64,000 bases of DNA from Crocodylus rhombifer. Its lineage: Eukaryota; Chordata; Crocodylia; Crocodylidae. The DNA lies in assembly GCA_038503035.1 (NCBI GenBank), contig JAVSML010000978.1:62001-126000 (forward strand). Direction: 5' to 3'. The stretch's first letter is position 1. Every line of letters starts with the position of its first letter. Both the position numbers and the translations under genes were made by a program. Shown piece by piece: positions 13,541 through 27,384 of this stretch. The notes below the pieces were generated by a model. It made no database searches. It was not told the DNA's origin and was given only the letters and a program-made list of their open reading frames with translations.

Positions 13541-14429
13541 CCTACTGGGCTAGGACATGTACATAATACCCTTAAGAAGCATGTAAAGTGCTGGTGACTC
13601 ATTAAGTACATTATTTGCACAAGTATTGACCTAATGGGTACAGAGCGGGAGGGAGAGTGTTAATATAGAGGATGTTTTCGATAAGAAAAACAAATGCCTT
13701 TCAAGCCTGTAGAAATATTTGCAAAGTTAGTGACAACTGTGGTTAATAGTTCTCTAGAACTGAAAGGTTGCATGGCCATAGCACTTGCTTACAGGCACTG
13801 CACAGAACAGGAGGCCAACAAAGGACATCCAGAACTCATGTTAGTCATTTCTCTCTCTCTCCTTTCCTTCTCCCCAACCATTTCTGTATGGTTGGAATGA
13901 GAGAGAACTGAATGCAAGTTAAGACATGAAGCAAAAGGAAAAGGAAACAGAGAGGGAGGGAAGAAAAGAATACAATTAAAAAGAAAGGAAACAAAAGTCA
14001 GAGAGGTTTCTCAGGTTAAGTTTACTTTATACAACTTGCCCATGAAAAAACCCATTCAAAGGGAATACTTTTTTTATTCATATAAATTCATCCTAGAATT
14101 CAAAGGCCTGTTCTAAAGGCATGCTATACTTTTAACAACAGAGTTTTCTCCCCACCTCTATTTCCTTTTTCAGGATATATAGTACGGTTTGTGTTTTTGA
14201 ACCCCACCTGTATTCCATTCCTCAGATGGTACACATTTCATTTAAAATAACAGACAAGCAACTCTAATGAGTCTTGGCTTCAGCAAGATGAAACATATTA
14301 TATATTAAAAGACGATCATCATTCAGTAATGGAATTCCCTTTTCATTTCAGATTAACTGATGCACTGAAGTGGAGACAGACAATTGTCATGGATTTAAGT
14401 AAAGAAAACGTTAATTGCCTCTTGTAAGG

Positions 14430-15420
14430 GAATGAAGCAGATAGCGGGCTCGGGAGAACCCCAAGCTGGCGCGACCCAGCGCCGCCCGTACACTCTGGTT
14501 CGCGGCAAGCGACGGGAACTTAAACCTTACAGAGACCCGGAAGTGGGAGGTGCCGGAGCAACCCGGACCGACATAAGAGGAGCACCGGAGCGGCTCGAGA
14601 GGCGGGCAGATCCGGAAGCAACAAGGGCCAGAGGCGACGCCAGCGCAAAGGATCTCTGGCGGCTCCAGGACGCTTGGAAGGACAGCCGGACCTTCTGGGG
14701 TAAGCGGGGCCCCATCGAAGGGGTCAGAGCTCTGAACAGCGGGCCAAGCAGGACCGAAGACAGCAAAACACCGCAGGGAGCGGCAGGAGTCCCATAAGGG
14801 CCGGGGCGGAAGTGTCCGCCCCGTGGTACGGGAGTGACGGGAATTCTTCTTTCTCTTTCATTCGACGGCATGGGCGGAGCAGCCCATCGCGGGGGGTAAC
14901 CAAAAGGGATCTGCCCCAGCCAAGGGGGGAGAAGGGGCACTGAGACTGAGGACAAGACTTGAAGCGGGCGGTACCCTAAAGAAGTGCTCTTGGCCACACT
15001 TGTTTTTTTTTGTTGTTTCTTCACTGCCGTTACTCCACTTTGTTGGTATACTGTCCGGGGCCACCCCAAGGGAATGACCAGAGCAGTCTGACAGTTCATA
15101 ATGGTGGATCAGGCGAGGGTGTAGGGGTGGAGGAGCCCTCAGGGTCCAGGGCCCCTAATGAAGAGAAGAGTCTCATTCTCGGACTGTACGCGCCAGACCA
15201 ACTGGACAGATACAGATTAACAGCAAGTCGTGGCAGGCGAGACCAACGCGTACGCACGTCCACACCGGGTGAGTCACTTTGGTTTTACCAAGAGCAGTCC
15301 CTATTAGGGCGACGCAGACTCCGGTGGGGCCCTCTCACAGGGTCTCTCTCACACCTCTACAGAAATGGAAGAATCCAATTTGCATTCCACTCCTGATATT
15401 AATTTGTGGGAAAATTTCAA
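14430..15420. other. CpG-rich block of unknown origin inside GOLPH3 intron 3
   Basis: About 1 kb of GC-rich, CpG-dense sequence with abrupt borders against AT-rich intron on both sides. Unlike the GC-rich transposons nearby it keeps many CpGs and has no obvious inverted arms. On the plus strand, opposite to GOLPH3, it has two good splice donors (GGG|GTAAGC at 14700 and CCGG|GTGAGTCA at 15269) and an acceptor-like CCTCTACAG|AAATGG near 15363. Candidate explanations are an intronic CpG island with an antisense transcript, or the leader of an LTR retroelement. I could not recognise a primer-binding site, flanking LTRs or a protein domain, so neither is established. Confidence 0.5.
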
Positions 15421-15906
15421 GGTAATTGTGTCCGAATAATTCATTTTGCATCCCTCATTCTGAACAGATTAGAACTGACTACCCTGATCGGTCAAGCTTG
15501 AAAATATTGGCTAAAAAGATGAGTTATGAAAAGTTAAAGACTGTAGCCTTGTTCTTTACCACTCCTTTATAACCTCAAAAAGCCTCAACATAATTTGTGT
15601 TCTTGTGTTTTGTCTTAAAAATTTTGGTTCACTTCCCTTTCTTTGCTGGAGAATCCAAAGTGTGAACTCCCATAAGGATGTAACCTGAACTGCACTCTCT
15701 TTTCACTCAGGTAACTGTATCTTGGAACTCAACTCTATTCAACTGATGGTTCTTCTTGAAAAATGTTGTTGTACATCCAAATATTTAGCTTCCAAAGTTT
15801 GAAGAGCCAGGCAAATGACATCCTCAGAACTTTGCATTTTGATCCCTTCTACCACTGCCTCAACAGGATCAACAATTATTTGTACCCTTATACTGCTCAA
15901 AAGCTA

Positions 15907-16224
<318 letters not shown>

Positions 16225-17242
16225 TTATACACCTTAACATCTAGAATGAAAAAACTGGAAAACTCCACCTGTATTCCCACAACTGGGGGAAATAAAAATA
16301 CATTTTCCAAAGAAACAAGGTAAATTTGGACTTCAAATACATCTTATCTTTTTTACATAGATCTATGTAGAATTAAACTTGAAATTATGACAACCTGCAA
16401 TATGACTTAAACATGACTTAATAAATGTTAAGCAACACATCTGTAGCAAAGTTTTCAGGAAACTGACCCAATGAACTGGTGTCTAAAAACAGAACTTGAA
16501 GTGTAAACCAGCTTTCGACAACAGTGGCCTATTCTTAAAGAAAACTGTATTCATTTTAGTTATTTTACTATTTATTTCAACTCTTAGCTCATTCCAAGTT
16601 GAAAAACCAAGTGGTAGTTTAACAAACACAAATGCTTTCCCCTCTCCTTCCAATCTATAAATAAAAGTTAAGTGAGAGAGCTCTACTATTTCTAATGTCT
16701 TAAAGGAGACACTGACTAAAAACATCAGTTCAATTCACTAACTACAACAAATAATTCCTGTATTTATTAAAACTTTTAATGCGGAACATGTTGGTTTAAT
16801 AAACCTTTTCCTTGGCAATTCAGAAAGCTTTTAGTTAACCTTAAGTGTGCTGGACTGCTGTGTTAAACTGCAGTTTAACCGAGTTTCATTAGCCATCCAA
16901 ATAAACCTTTGACCCATCAAAATTAAAAAGAAATTGTAAAAAGAAATATATCATTAGCCATTTTCTGAATAAATATAGCTATGTAGTGAGTTAAATAAAA
17001 TATCTAGATTGTTTCAACTTGATTAGTATAAAGACCAAAGTTAGTGTAAAGGCTAAGAACTATTTACAAGTCAGCATGGTTTCCAAACACCAAGTACTCA
17101 ACCTCTCTCCCCTGAGGAAAATAGTTTTAAAATGTGCAAAAAAATTAAACTCAGCTATTGCCAATTTATATCACAATTAGAAACACTCATATGGATTGTT
17201 TTATCAGTTTATTTGATTTATCAGTTTATCCAGCCCTAAAAA

Positions 17243-17452
17243 CAGGGGTTAGCAACCTTTTTTCCAGTGGGGTTCCACTTCAAAAGAGGTTAGCTCCAAA
17301 TGTAAGTTCTTTCCAAACAGGGCCCATACTACTACCACAAGAGCTGGAGCCACCTCTTTCCTCTACTGCCTAGCCTTTTGGCTTTGTGGGCCATATAAAA
17401 TAACTTTGTGGGCCACATTTGGCCCATAAGCCATAGGCTGCCAACACTTGCA
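17243..17452 (+). mobile_element. Short non-autonomous hAT element
   Basis: About 210 bp. The left end is CAGGGGTTAGCAACCTTTTT; the right end (GGCTGCCAACACTTGCA) is a decayed inverted form. The interior carries the GTGGGCCACATTTGGCCC wording shared by many hAT derivatives in reptiles. The flanking duplication is not clear. Confidence 0.65.
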
Positions 17453-17639
17453 CTAGATGATAGAGAGATAAAAACAGCCATTATGGATTTGTCAAAAAAA
17501 ACCCCAAAAAAACAAGCAAACAGATCAAGACAAATCAAGTTTCCTTCTTTGGTATGTTAACTAGCTTTAAAGATAAAAAAAGCAGTAGGGTTGATCTTAA
17601 CTTTAATATTGTTTTTGACACTGTCCCAACACCCACATG

Positions 17640-18880
17640 ACATTTATAAATCAACTAGGGAAATAGGGTCCAGATGAAAATCGACACCAGGTAGGAACAT
17701 AACTGTTTGAAAAGCTACTTAGCGTAATTATTCAGAGTTCGCTGTCAACTTGGAGAACCATTTCAAGCAACGTCTAACAGGGATCTGTCCTTGACCCATC
17801 TGTATTCAACTAGTAGGCTAAAAAAAGATGGCAGACTGGTGCATTTATAAAGTCTACAAAAACAACAAGCACTCTGGAAAACAGGACCATATATTAATTT
17901 TCCTGTAATTGCAGTGTATGGGAACTGGCAGTCCTTTCATTTTCCTTGCTTTTACCTATGGCACGCTGTCAGGTGTTCTTGGGGTTTCCAATTATGTGCA
18001 TAACGATGTAAAGGTGGCATTTTTGTTTTAAATGACGATTTTGGAGAATTCTTAGTAAATGGCTCTCTACCAACTTACCAGTGCAGGGGCTGGACTCAAT
18101 GGCTCAGAAAGCTCCTTCCAGTCCTATGGCCCTCAAATTAAAATGTTTTAAATAAATTGGAGAGGTGCCCTTCCCCTGCCGCCAAAAAAATATATATATC
18201 TCAACAAAATGGAAAGCAATAAAGATAAGTACAAAATCCTACACTTACGAAGAAAAGAAAATAAACCAAAAGGCATAAATACAAAATAAGAGACCACCTA
18301 AGTAGGTGGCAATATGACACAAAAAGGATCTAGTAGTTTTCATGGACTCTAAGCTAATTGAGCCAACCATGTGATACTGTTGCAAAAAAAGGCAAATCTC
18401 ATTCTGGGATTTATTAGCAGAAGTGCTTTAGGTAAGACCCAAGAGGTAATTATCCCACCCTACCTGGCCTGATACAGTCTTAGCAGGAGTGCTATATAGT
18501 GTTAGTTATCCTACGTTTAAAATAAATTTTATAGACAAAATGGAAAGAGTTCAGAGAAGTTTACCAGGAATGGAGAAAAACTAATAGTTTATAAAAATAG
18601 ACCACCGAGTGGGGAATGAAATACTGGTAGTCTCCCATTATTCAAAAAGTTGTTACAAAGGAGATAGTGATGGATTATTTTGCATGTCTACCAGCGTAAG
18701 GACAAAAATAAATTAATTTAAATTTGCCACAAAGAAGATTTAGGTTGGATATTAGAAATATGAAACCTCTCTTCAACTATAAGGGTAGCAACAGCAGTCC
18801 TGAAAACAATGGGAGCTAGTCAACTTCAATGTTGCAATCAGTTCACTTGGCCTTAGATTATCTTTTTAAAAAGGTAAGCA
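17640..18880 (+). mobile_element. Strongly decayed CR1-like LINE fragment(s)
   Basis: Patches match CR1 reverse transcriptase and 3' sequence: GGGATCTGTCCTTGACCC near 17780, GGGGCTGGACTCAATGGCTC near 18087 (a CR1 3' tail), then more coding-derived sequence (ATTCTGGGATTTATTAGCAG near 18400, TTAGGTTGGATATTAGAAAT near 18740). The 3' tail lies before other coding-derived parts, so at least two fragments are present. No open frame survives. Confidence 0.7.
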
Positions 18881-21345
18881 AATATGCAGAAATATGTAAC
18901 ATAAGATTCATCTTTCATTAGTTACATCATGCAGAAGATCTGCATTCCAGATACAGCAGCATTTTTAAAATAACTTAACGCAGCACTAACTACTGGGCCA
19001 TGCATGAATTCAATTACAGAGTGTCTTAATGAAGACCCATTCTCAACAACAATTTTAAATTAAATTTATTGGCATTACATCTGTGGCATTCTTAAAGAAA
19101 AGAGTATTTATTTAACATCTATTTGAACACTTACATGAATGCTGGTAATGTCAAAGTACTTAAAAACTAACCCTTACAGAACTCTAGTGAAAATCAAAAT
19201 GTTTTGGTCTCAGGCCAAAACCAGAATTAAATATGGAACAGAAATGCACAATTCCTTGCTTCCAATCCTATGCTCAGATCGCAGTCCTGTCTACTACCAC
19301 CACCAGACTGCACAAGTGTGTTAAAGCATAACATTACCCCATATCCCAAAATTCATGGTATCCATCAGACAAAAACCCATCCCTCCCTACAGATCAGGAT
19401 TCTAGTAAATGTGAATTTACTTCAGATGCTATTCAGCATCAAGACCAAATACTAGGTAGACATCAATATTTGGGAAATCACAAAGGCAGTTCATTTTGGC
19501 CAGCAACTTTGACATAAGGAGTGATATAATCCATTGTTTTCAAATTTCCAAAGCCTGGACATGAAGGAAGGATAACCAGCGTGTCTGGATTCTGAAAGCA
19601 CGATGAACAGAACAGCTTTTTAAAAGCTGAAGATGTGCTATACAGTTAGCTAGCACTGGAGCTGGAAAAATAGAAGCCTGTTTTAATAATACTGTAAACA
19701 GAAGCAACAGAACTGAATGAAATGCTCAGAAACAGATAGTATAAGACCAGTCTGTCCAATACAAGATTATGATCGATCTATAGTGATTTCATCTGAATTA
19801 AGATAATTTCTTAATATGATTTGATTTTTAACAGGTAAGGCATCAATACATTACATATTGTAAGGTATTATTACAATAGCTAAATCACCAGCATGACAGA
19901 CCAAAACTATATAACATTTTACATTTCTAAAACAAAAAGCCACTAGTTTATAACTGGTTTTGGTTAAGTTGTATTTAATAGTTAAGAAGCCAGGAACATG
20001 AAAACAGACTCTTCTAGTTTGATTGGTAACATAATATTGTTTGGTTTCTACAGAATTTTCCATTTAAAAGAGGTTTTCAACCAGTAGGACATGACTGAAG
20101 AGATGTGTTTTTGGGTTGATACTTTTCTTAATCTTAACAGAGTTTGTTTCTAATCCTGACAGCTGTAGTACTATGATTGAGAAGGCATGTTGAATATAAA
20201 TGAATATGGTGATGTTTGACCACCACAGCATCTCCAAGAAGAATAAACTACTCCATTCTCTTTCAGATCCCATGGACTGTGCAGTTCTGGAATCAGGCAT
20301 TTTGCCACTCAATTTACCCGCTTTCCTGCAGCTATATTCTTGCTTCTTTTCTTTCCATTATGCTAGGACCAATCTGTAGTTCTTTTCTGCTTACCACCTC
20401 TTCCTTCAATCCTTCAGGTGAAAACTGGATTACAATGCTCCCAGCAAGTTTCCATGGGGACAAGCATCAGAGTAAAACCAGCCATCCTCCCTTTCTCACC
20501 TGCAGGGATATTCTGAAGGCATCTCTGCTCACTAATGTACACTGGCTTGCTCCACATGCTTCTTTCTAGGCTTAGGTTGACAGATTTTTAACCTAGAGAT
20601 CTTGATCACCCTCTGTACCCTTCTCATGCTGCTACCATAAAAGGATCTGGGGGAAATGGATCACAGCCTTAGTACTGAAACTATTTTTACAGATGGGCAA
20701 ATCAAAGGCGGGGGGAAGAGGGGGGCAGGAGGGGGAAGATAAGAATTTTTTTTTTTTTTTTTTAGAGATTTGCAAAATGCTCAAAATTTTGGCCTTTAGA
20801 TAAATCAGAACAAACACAAATGTGCAACAATGCCCTTGCCAATATCAGCATTATTTATCATGCATTAGTGCATTATACACCTGATAGCTGAATGTGTACA
20901 CTTCAGTTTCACCAAAAATCTAGTGATTTTCCACAATACAGCAGTGCTAATCTGCAGCAGGGTGGTGGTAAATATGAAACATCTCGCATCAATTGCTCTG
21001 TAAGCAAGTTCTTTCACAGTATGGTCTTTATATTTTGATAATCTACTTTCTAATACATGGTTAATTCAGAATTGCCAACCTTAAATATTTGCAAATCACA
21101 AATCATTCACCCCAAAGTAAATTTTTGTTTGCTTGTTTGTTTGAAGTTAAAAGTATTGGGTTCCTGTTATTTACCTTTTGGTTTGGAGCATTTAGGATAC
21201 AACTGGGTTATATTTTCAACCCTTTTTTTCTCAGCAACAATTAGGGTTGGAAACCTACTTCAAAAAGTTGAATTTCTCACATAATCAGTTGTCTCCAGAA
21301 AGGAAGCCATTAGGCAAAACACCAAAATTATCATGAGGCTCATGA

Positions 21346-23845
21346 GCAGAGATCCTGGTTTCTTGTTTAAAAATTCAAAATTCTCTGATTAAAAACCCCC
21401 AAAATCCATGTATCCAAGGGTGCCGAGGGAGTTGTCTCAGGATGTGACTGCAGAGCTGATGGGCATAATTTTTGAAAATGTGTGGCGATCAGGGGGGTCC
21501 CAGATGACTGGAAAAGGGCAAATTTAATGCCCATCTTTAGAGAAAGAGAAGAAGGAGGATCCAAGGAACTACAGACCAGACAGCCTCACCTCAGTCCCCA
21601 GAAAAAGCATGGAACAGATCCTCGAAGAATCTATTTCTAAGCACTTGGAAGAGACGAGGGTGATTAGAAACAGTCAGCATGGATTCACCAGGGCAAGTCA
21701 TGTCTGACCAACCTGACTGCCTTCTGTGATGAGATAACTGGCTCTGTGGATACGGGGAAAACAGAGGACATAATATACCTTGACTTCAGCAAGGCTTTTG
21801 ACAGCGTTTCCCACAGCATTCTTGCTAGCAAGCTGAGGAAGTATGGGTTGGATGAATGGACTGTAAGGTGGATAGAAAGTTGGCTGGATTGTTGGCTACT
21901 ACCCGTTGAGTCCAATGGCTCACTGTGTAGTTGGCAGCCAGTATCAAGTGGACTACCCCATGAGTCAGTTTTGTTCATTATCTTCATTAATGATCTAGAA
22001 GATGGGATAGGGTGCACCCTCAGCAAGTCTGCAGATGACACCAAGCTGAGGGGAATAGCAGATAAACTGGAGGGAAGGGCTAGGATTCATAGTGACCTAG
22101 ACATGAAGTTCAACAAGGACACACAAAATCCTGCACTTAGGACAGAAAAATCCCATGCACTGCTACAGGCTTGGGACCAACTGGCTAAGCAGCAGCTCTG
22201 CAGAAAAGGGCAGGGGGGCTACAGTGGACAGCAAAATGGATATGAATCAGGAGCATGCCCTTGTTACCAAGAAGGTTAACAGCATACTGGGCTGCATTAG
22301 TAGAAGCGTTGCCAGCAGACTGAAGGAGGTAATTATTCTGCTGTATTCTGCACTTGTAAGGCCACATCTAGAGTACTGTGTCCAGTTTTGGGCCTCCCAC
22401 CATAGAAAAGATGTGGACAAAGTGGAGAGTCCAGCAGGGAGCAACAAAAATGGTGAGGAGGCTGGGGAATGACTTAAGAGAAGAGGCTGAGGGAACCAGG
22501 TTTATTTAATTTGGAGAAGAGAAGATTGAGCAGGTATTTCATACCAGCCTTTAACTACCTGAAGGGGGGTTCCAAAGAAGATGGAGTTAACCTGTTCTCA
22601 GTGGTGACAGATGACAGAACAAGGAGCAATGGTCTCAAGTTAAAGCAAGAGAAGTTTAGTTTGGATATTAGGAAAGACTCTCTCACTAGGAGGGTGGTGA
22701 AGCACTGGAACAGGTTTCTTAGAGAGGTGCTGGAATCTCCATCCTTGGAGGTTTTTAAGGCCTGGCTCGACAAACCCCTGGCTGGGATGATTCTGATTTG
22801 AGCAGGGGGTTGGACTAGATGACCTCCTGAGGTCCCTTCCAACCCTAATTTTCTATTATTCTATAATAATGTTTACTTGATATATTTAAAATTTAAAAGC
22901 AATCTGGAAACCTAGCAGTGCCTCAATCATAATAAAATAAATTCTAAATACTTATATACTTGGCATTTGATTTTGGTTTTTTTGAATCAAGGAAAATCAG
23001 AGCTTCCCCTGCTCCCTTCACTCACCAGGATGCGGGTCCAGCTGCGGTTGCCCCCCCTGCCACTTTGTGGCACTGAGCAGCCCTGATATGCTGGTGCCCC
23101 ACCCATGCTGTTGCCTCCCACTCCCAACCCAGAGTATCCCAACCCCCAGCCTTGCTGGTGCCCCTCACTTCTCACCCGCAGTCTCCCACTGCCCCCAGGT
23201 CTGCTGGTGCCCCTCATTCCTGACCTGCTGTTCTCCATCCCCCCTGGTGCCAGCCCTGGTGTGGGGGAAAGGGGATAGATGGACATAGGTGATGCCTAGG
23301 TGACATGTTGGGGGGGGGGGGTAAAGGGAGCATGTGCCCCACCCAGAGTTCTCCACCCACCCACAGCGGGGCACCAGACTGCAGCCTTGTTGGATCAGCA
23401 TCAGGCAGCCCAGTGGGTGGGACCCAGTGTGGGAGGGAGTGCCACACCACCTTGGCCACCAAGGTGAGGCACCCCCTGCTGCCTGGGGGGGCACAACTCT
23501 GTGTTGCCACCACTGCCAGAACCCCATGCCAGTCACACTGCCAAGGTGAGGCACTGCAGCACTGCAGAGTTGTGTTCCCCTGCTGCTGCCAGGTGGGCAG
23601 GGGGTGCTTTACCATGGCAGCATGGCAATCCTTGTGGCAGCAGCAGCACTGAGCCTCCCTGCCCCACTCCATCTCCCCACTCCAGGCCCCATCTGCTGGG
23701 CTGCAGAAGCAGCTCCTTCCTGGTGCCTGTCCGGCCAGGCTGCAGTCCCACGCCCCACTATGGGCGCAGAATTTGGGGGGCCGGAGAGATGGGAAACTGA
23801 AAATTTGGATGCCTGCTCATGACAAAGGGGGTTGGCAACACCAAG
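21346..23845 (+). mobile_element. Family C DNA element, split by a CR1 insertion
   Basis: Left part 21346-21408 begins GATCCTGGTTTCTTG and runs to CCCCCAAAATCCATG. The right part resumes at about 22866 and continues into a GC-rich body to about 23845. The reverse complement of 31765-32040 reads through the same two parts in the same order (shared words such as CAGTGCCTCA, TTCTAAATAC and AAAATCAGAGCT), which shows they once formed one element. The GC-rich body has inverted arms (about 23462-23500 against 23560-23610, around CACAACTCTG/CAGAGTTGTG). The right terminus is uncertain. Confidence 0.7.
21409..22865 (+). mobile_element. CR1 LINE, 5'-truncated, older copy
   Basis: Begins within the reverse transcriptase and ends with the CR1 tail GAGGTCCCTTCCAACCCTAA followed by TTCTATTATTCTAT. 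The motif YLDFSKAFDSVSHSI is readable at 21776-21822 and INDLEDGIG near 21985. Frames at 21746-22279, 22155-22472 and 22511-22801 are pieces of one original frame broken by frameshifts and a deletion around the VPQGSVLG region (here LPHESVLF). Inserted in the family C element. Confidence 0.92.
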
Positions 23846-24589
23846 AAGCAAGATCCAGATCATATTCTGCCCTCTTAATGTCTTAAGCCTACATAGCTCC
23901 TTAACCAAAAATAAGTACATATCAGCTTAGGAAAGAAAACCTACTCTACACTGCTCTTCCATTCTCTCGGTAAACAGCCTTCCACACCTTTGGAGCACAG
24001 GGGAGTTATCTACAAGCAGCCAATAGGAAATGCTTTGCACAGGAGTGTGGGAGCTATTACCCTTAAGCCTGAAGGGGTTTGACCCAACAACTTCCACTTC
24101 CTAGAAAACTGTTTATAAGCTATTACTGTAGACTAGGCTGGCTTGAGTACTCCCATTCCTCTGGCTGAAGCTGGTCCTCTAGGTGGAAAGCACCCACAAC
24201 AAGTCATGAATATAGAAGAACAGCAAGCAAGAAGCAGCCTAAGTCTGTAGCCCAGGGAGGAGCACACTCCCCCTAGGAGGAAGGGAGCCCTAGGTTCTGC
24301 TCCAAACATTGTTAATACATTTTGCACCAACTACTCAAAACATCACTCAAAACAGGCGGTCTCAAAGCAGTGCCATCCTTACTAAATCAAAGTGTCACAC
24401 CCTCTCTTGCTCTTCTTATGGCTTTATGCATGACTCTTGCATTTCTTCCCACTCAGTTGCTCAACTAGCATAAAGCTGTGCTATGCCACCCCATCTCTGC
24501 AGTACTCACCTCTGTTAAACAGACTGTTATTCTACTACATCTGCACTCACCCTCACTATAGAAGGGATGGGAAAAAACAAGCCCAGGCA

Positions 24590-24662
24590 GCTGGCTGTTC
24601 CAGGGGGTGGAAACTTGCAGGCCTTGACCTCCACTGTAGCAAAAGGTTGCTAACCCCTAACC
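24590..24662 (-). mobile_element. hAT element end, minus orientation
   Basis: On the minus strand it reads TTAGGGGTTAGCAACCTTTT, the same type of end as the element at 17243. The opposite terminus is not visible. Confidence 0.45.
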
Positions 24663-24984
24663 TAGACAATTCACTCAACTCCTTGACTACAGTATTTGGA
24701 ACTACAGGTTTCCAATGCAGTGAAAACTGCCCAAGCAACACAAAATTTACTTACTAAACAATGGCTGTTAGAAAAGGTACATCTTTCAGTTGTGCTGCCA
24801 AATGGCTACTTACCAAATCCTACAAGACTTCCATGAAATGTTAGGATTTCAAAACGGCCAATATGACCCTTGCAGGTATAAACAGGGAAATCTCAAATAG
24901 GCTACACCACCTCTGTATCTGGCATTCATGTGGCTGCCTTTAACATACCGTGTCCTGTTCTTATCCATAACTCAGCAAGAATGT

Positions 24985-25345
24985 TCATAAACTGGAGAAG
25001 GTTTAGAGAAAAGCTATATAAATTATTAAAGGACTGGAAAAGAGGCGTTATAGACTGAGCTCCTTGAGCCTGTTCTAAATTTATCTAAGGTAAAGTTAAG
25101 GGCAACTTGACCAGTCTGTACATCTCCCCCAAGTGGTTAAGAAACTTGATAACATATTGGCCATTTTCAATCTAGCAGACAAAATGGCTGAGTTGAAACC
25201 AGACAAATTTAGACTCAAAATGAGGTGCAATATTTAATAGTGAGGATAATTAACCAAAGAATACCTTTCCAAATATGGTATAGGATTCTCTACCACTGGA
25301 AATTTTTAAATCGGTATTGTCAGATATAAAGAAAACTCTACACAG
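24985..25345 (+). mobile_element. Ancient CR1/L3-type LINE 3' fragment
   Basis: Decayed coding-derived sequence: GAGAAGGTTTAGAGAAAAGC, TTAAAGGACTGGAAAAGAGG, then ATTCTCTACCACTGGAAATT near the end, the usual order in CR1/L3 3' regions. No open frame. Confidence 0.55.
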
Positions 25346-26627
25346 TTTTGATTCAGTACATACTACAATGCACAGCCCCTTTTCCTCCCTTATGCTAAGC
25401 AACTTTCTATTTTAAATTTTACTTTGGTCAATTTCATTCTTTCATATCTGCAAGTAACTACCCAACCCTGATTCTGTGTGATCTCACCAAATTCAAACCC
25501 AAAGAAGCTGATAAACTCCCACTGACTTCAGAAGAGCTCAGACTGCCCATCTAGTTTGGGAAGGGAAGACTTAAAGTCTACTTTAGCAGTGAAAGTTGTT
25601 CTCAGCTCATACCATATTTACAGCATAAATTAATAGCTAAAGCAAATCCACTGATCCTGCTCAGTTTTGGTATATACCATAATTTACCTGTTTGTAACAA
25701 GCATTTGAAGTTTAAAGCAGATTACTTTCTTCAGACTACCTCACATACTTTTCATTATGCAGTTGCTGGCATATTCTACAAATGCTAAAAAATATGCAAA
25801 TGGTATGTGTTTTTTAAACTAAAAAGACAGATGAAATTCTAAGCAAGTTGCTCCTGAGACTACTTCTGAGTAAATGTCAAAATCAGACATTTAACATCAA
25901 GTTCTTGGAGTCTTTTGGAGTTTTTTCTTTTTATAAATTAAATGCAAGGTGATGATTTGGCTTTTATTCTTTACTGCATGTGTGCACAGACTAGTTTTCT
26001 AAAAAAAATCCTTAGAATTTTATTTAAAAAGCAGAGTTAGACTCTTAGAAAGAAGAAAAAAACTAGACATATTGATTATATGGAACAAATATAGCCTTTA
26101 AGAAACATTCTTGAACATCTGACAAGCCAGAGAACTCTAAAGTTGGGAATGAGGTCAGATTCTGTGCAAATTAAAGCTGAATACAGCTGAACCAGACTAG
26201 CAGAAGCAAGAGCTGTCTGCATGAACAGAAGTCCAATTCTCCAGAAAAGAAGAAGGCTGGAAAAGATTTGGAAAAGTTTCAAAAAAGTTGCTTTAAGAAG
26301 TTGTGTAAAAATATAATACTGACAGGGAAGTCTAGGCAGAAAAGTAAATTTATTTTGAGGCAAAAGGCAATATTTTACCTTTTCAACCCCAATATCCTGA
26401 TTTTAGAAGTACCCATTAGCATACTGTGAGTAATAATCCTCAAACAGGGAGACATGACTTACCATAAAGCCTGCAAAATCCAGGTGCAAAAGCAAGTAAA
26501 AGCTAACTCAGATTTGCAGCCTAATGAGGGCCTCAATTCAATAAAGTACATAAGGAAATGCCTGACTCTGAGCACTGAATTTACTAGCTTAAATGAGACT
26601 GGTCATATCATTAAAGGTAAGTGTGTA

Positions 26628-27384
26628 CCACATTTACCTGAATCAAAGTCAACCCTGAATTTAGATGACTCCCCAAAAGTAGATTCTATATATTGAAAAT
26701 TTATAAATGTTATAATTTTCCAGGTGTAGAACCTAATTATCAGGGGGTGCCCTAAATTCTTCTCTCTCCCCCTGCTACAGCAGGGAAAACAGTGGCTAGG
26801 GGATAGGGGGTTCAGGCGGCCCCCTTGCTCAGTGCCCCTGCCACTTCTTTCCCTGGCAGCCTTCCTGCCCCTCCTTCACTAGCACCCCTCAGCTCCCCAA
26901 AGCCTCTTCCCCTCCCATCCCCCAAATCCCACCCCACCCAGTCTCTGCCTCTTTCACTCACCCTCCTCCCCACTTACTGCCAGACACTGCTGGGGCTCTG
27001 ATCCCTCCCAGAGCACATCACAAGGAAGCTTAACCCTTGTCAGTCCTGGACCATGCAGCAATGTTGGTGATGCTGACTGGCCAGGCAGCGGACAGAGTTT
27101 TTGTGTACTCTGTGCCTGGGAGGGAACGCAGCTCTAGCTGGAGCCAAGATACACCTGATAGTAAAAGGGGGAGGGCAGAAGCTCCAGAGGGCAAACAGAG
27201 GTGGGGCAGGAGGGTGCTCTGGGTCTGACTCTGGCCCCAAACTAGACTCAGGACCAGAGTCAGAGCTGCAGCAGCTTCTCTCCCTTCCTGCTTTGCATGC
27301 AAATACAAGACAAGGGGTTCCCCCCCTCCCCCTGCCGGGGCTGATCAGGGGAAAAAGCTTGGTCTTAGATTCAAGCAAATGTGG
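26628..27384 (+). mobile_element. Tc1/mariner-like non-autonomous element with TA duplication
   Basis: 757 bp between TA dinucleotides. The left end CCACATTTACCTGAATC is matched by the inverted right end, whose reverse complement is CCACATTTGCTTGAATC; similarity continues for about 40 bases. The interior is GC-rich with no transposase. TA at both borders suits mariner-type insertion. Frames up to 112 codons inside are not supported as genes. Confidence 0.75.

Noticed and set aside
14527..15099. 190-codon minus-strand frame in the CpG-rich block of intron 3, considered as an alternative GOLPH3 exon
   Set aside because: No similarity to GOLPH3 or any domain I know; normal exon 3 to exon 4 splicing is fully explained without it, and no phase-matched splice sites flank it.
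21346..22865. Reading 21409-22865 as part of a host gene because of its reverse transcriptase-like frames
   Set aside because: Motifs and 3' tail are those of CR1; frames are broken and inserted in another repeat.
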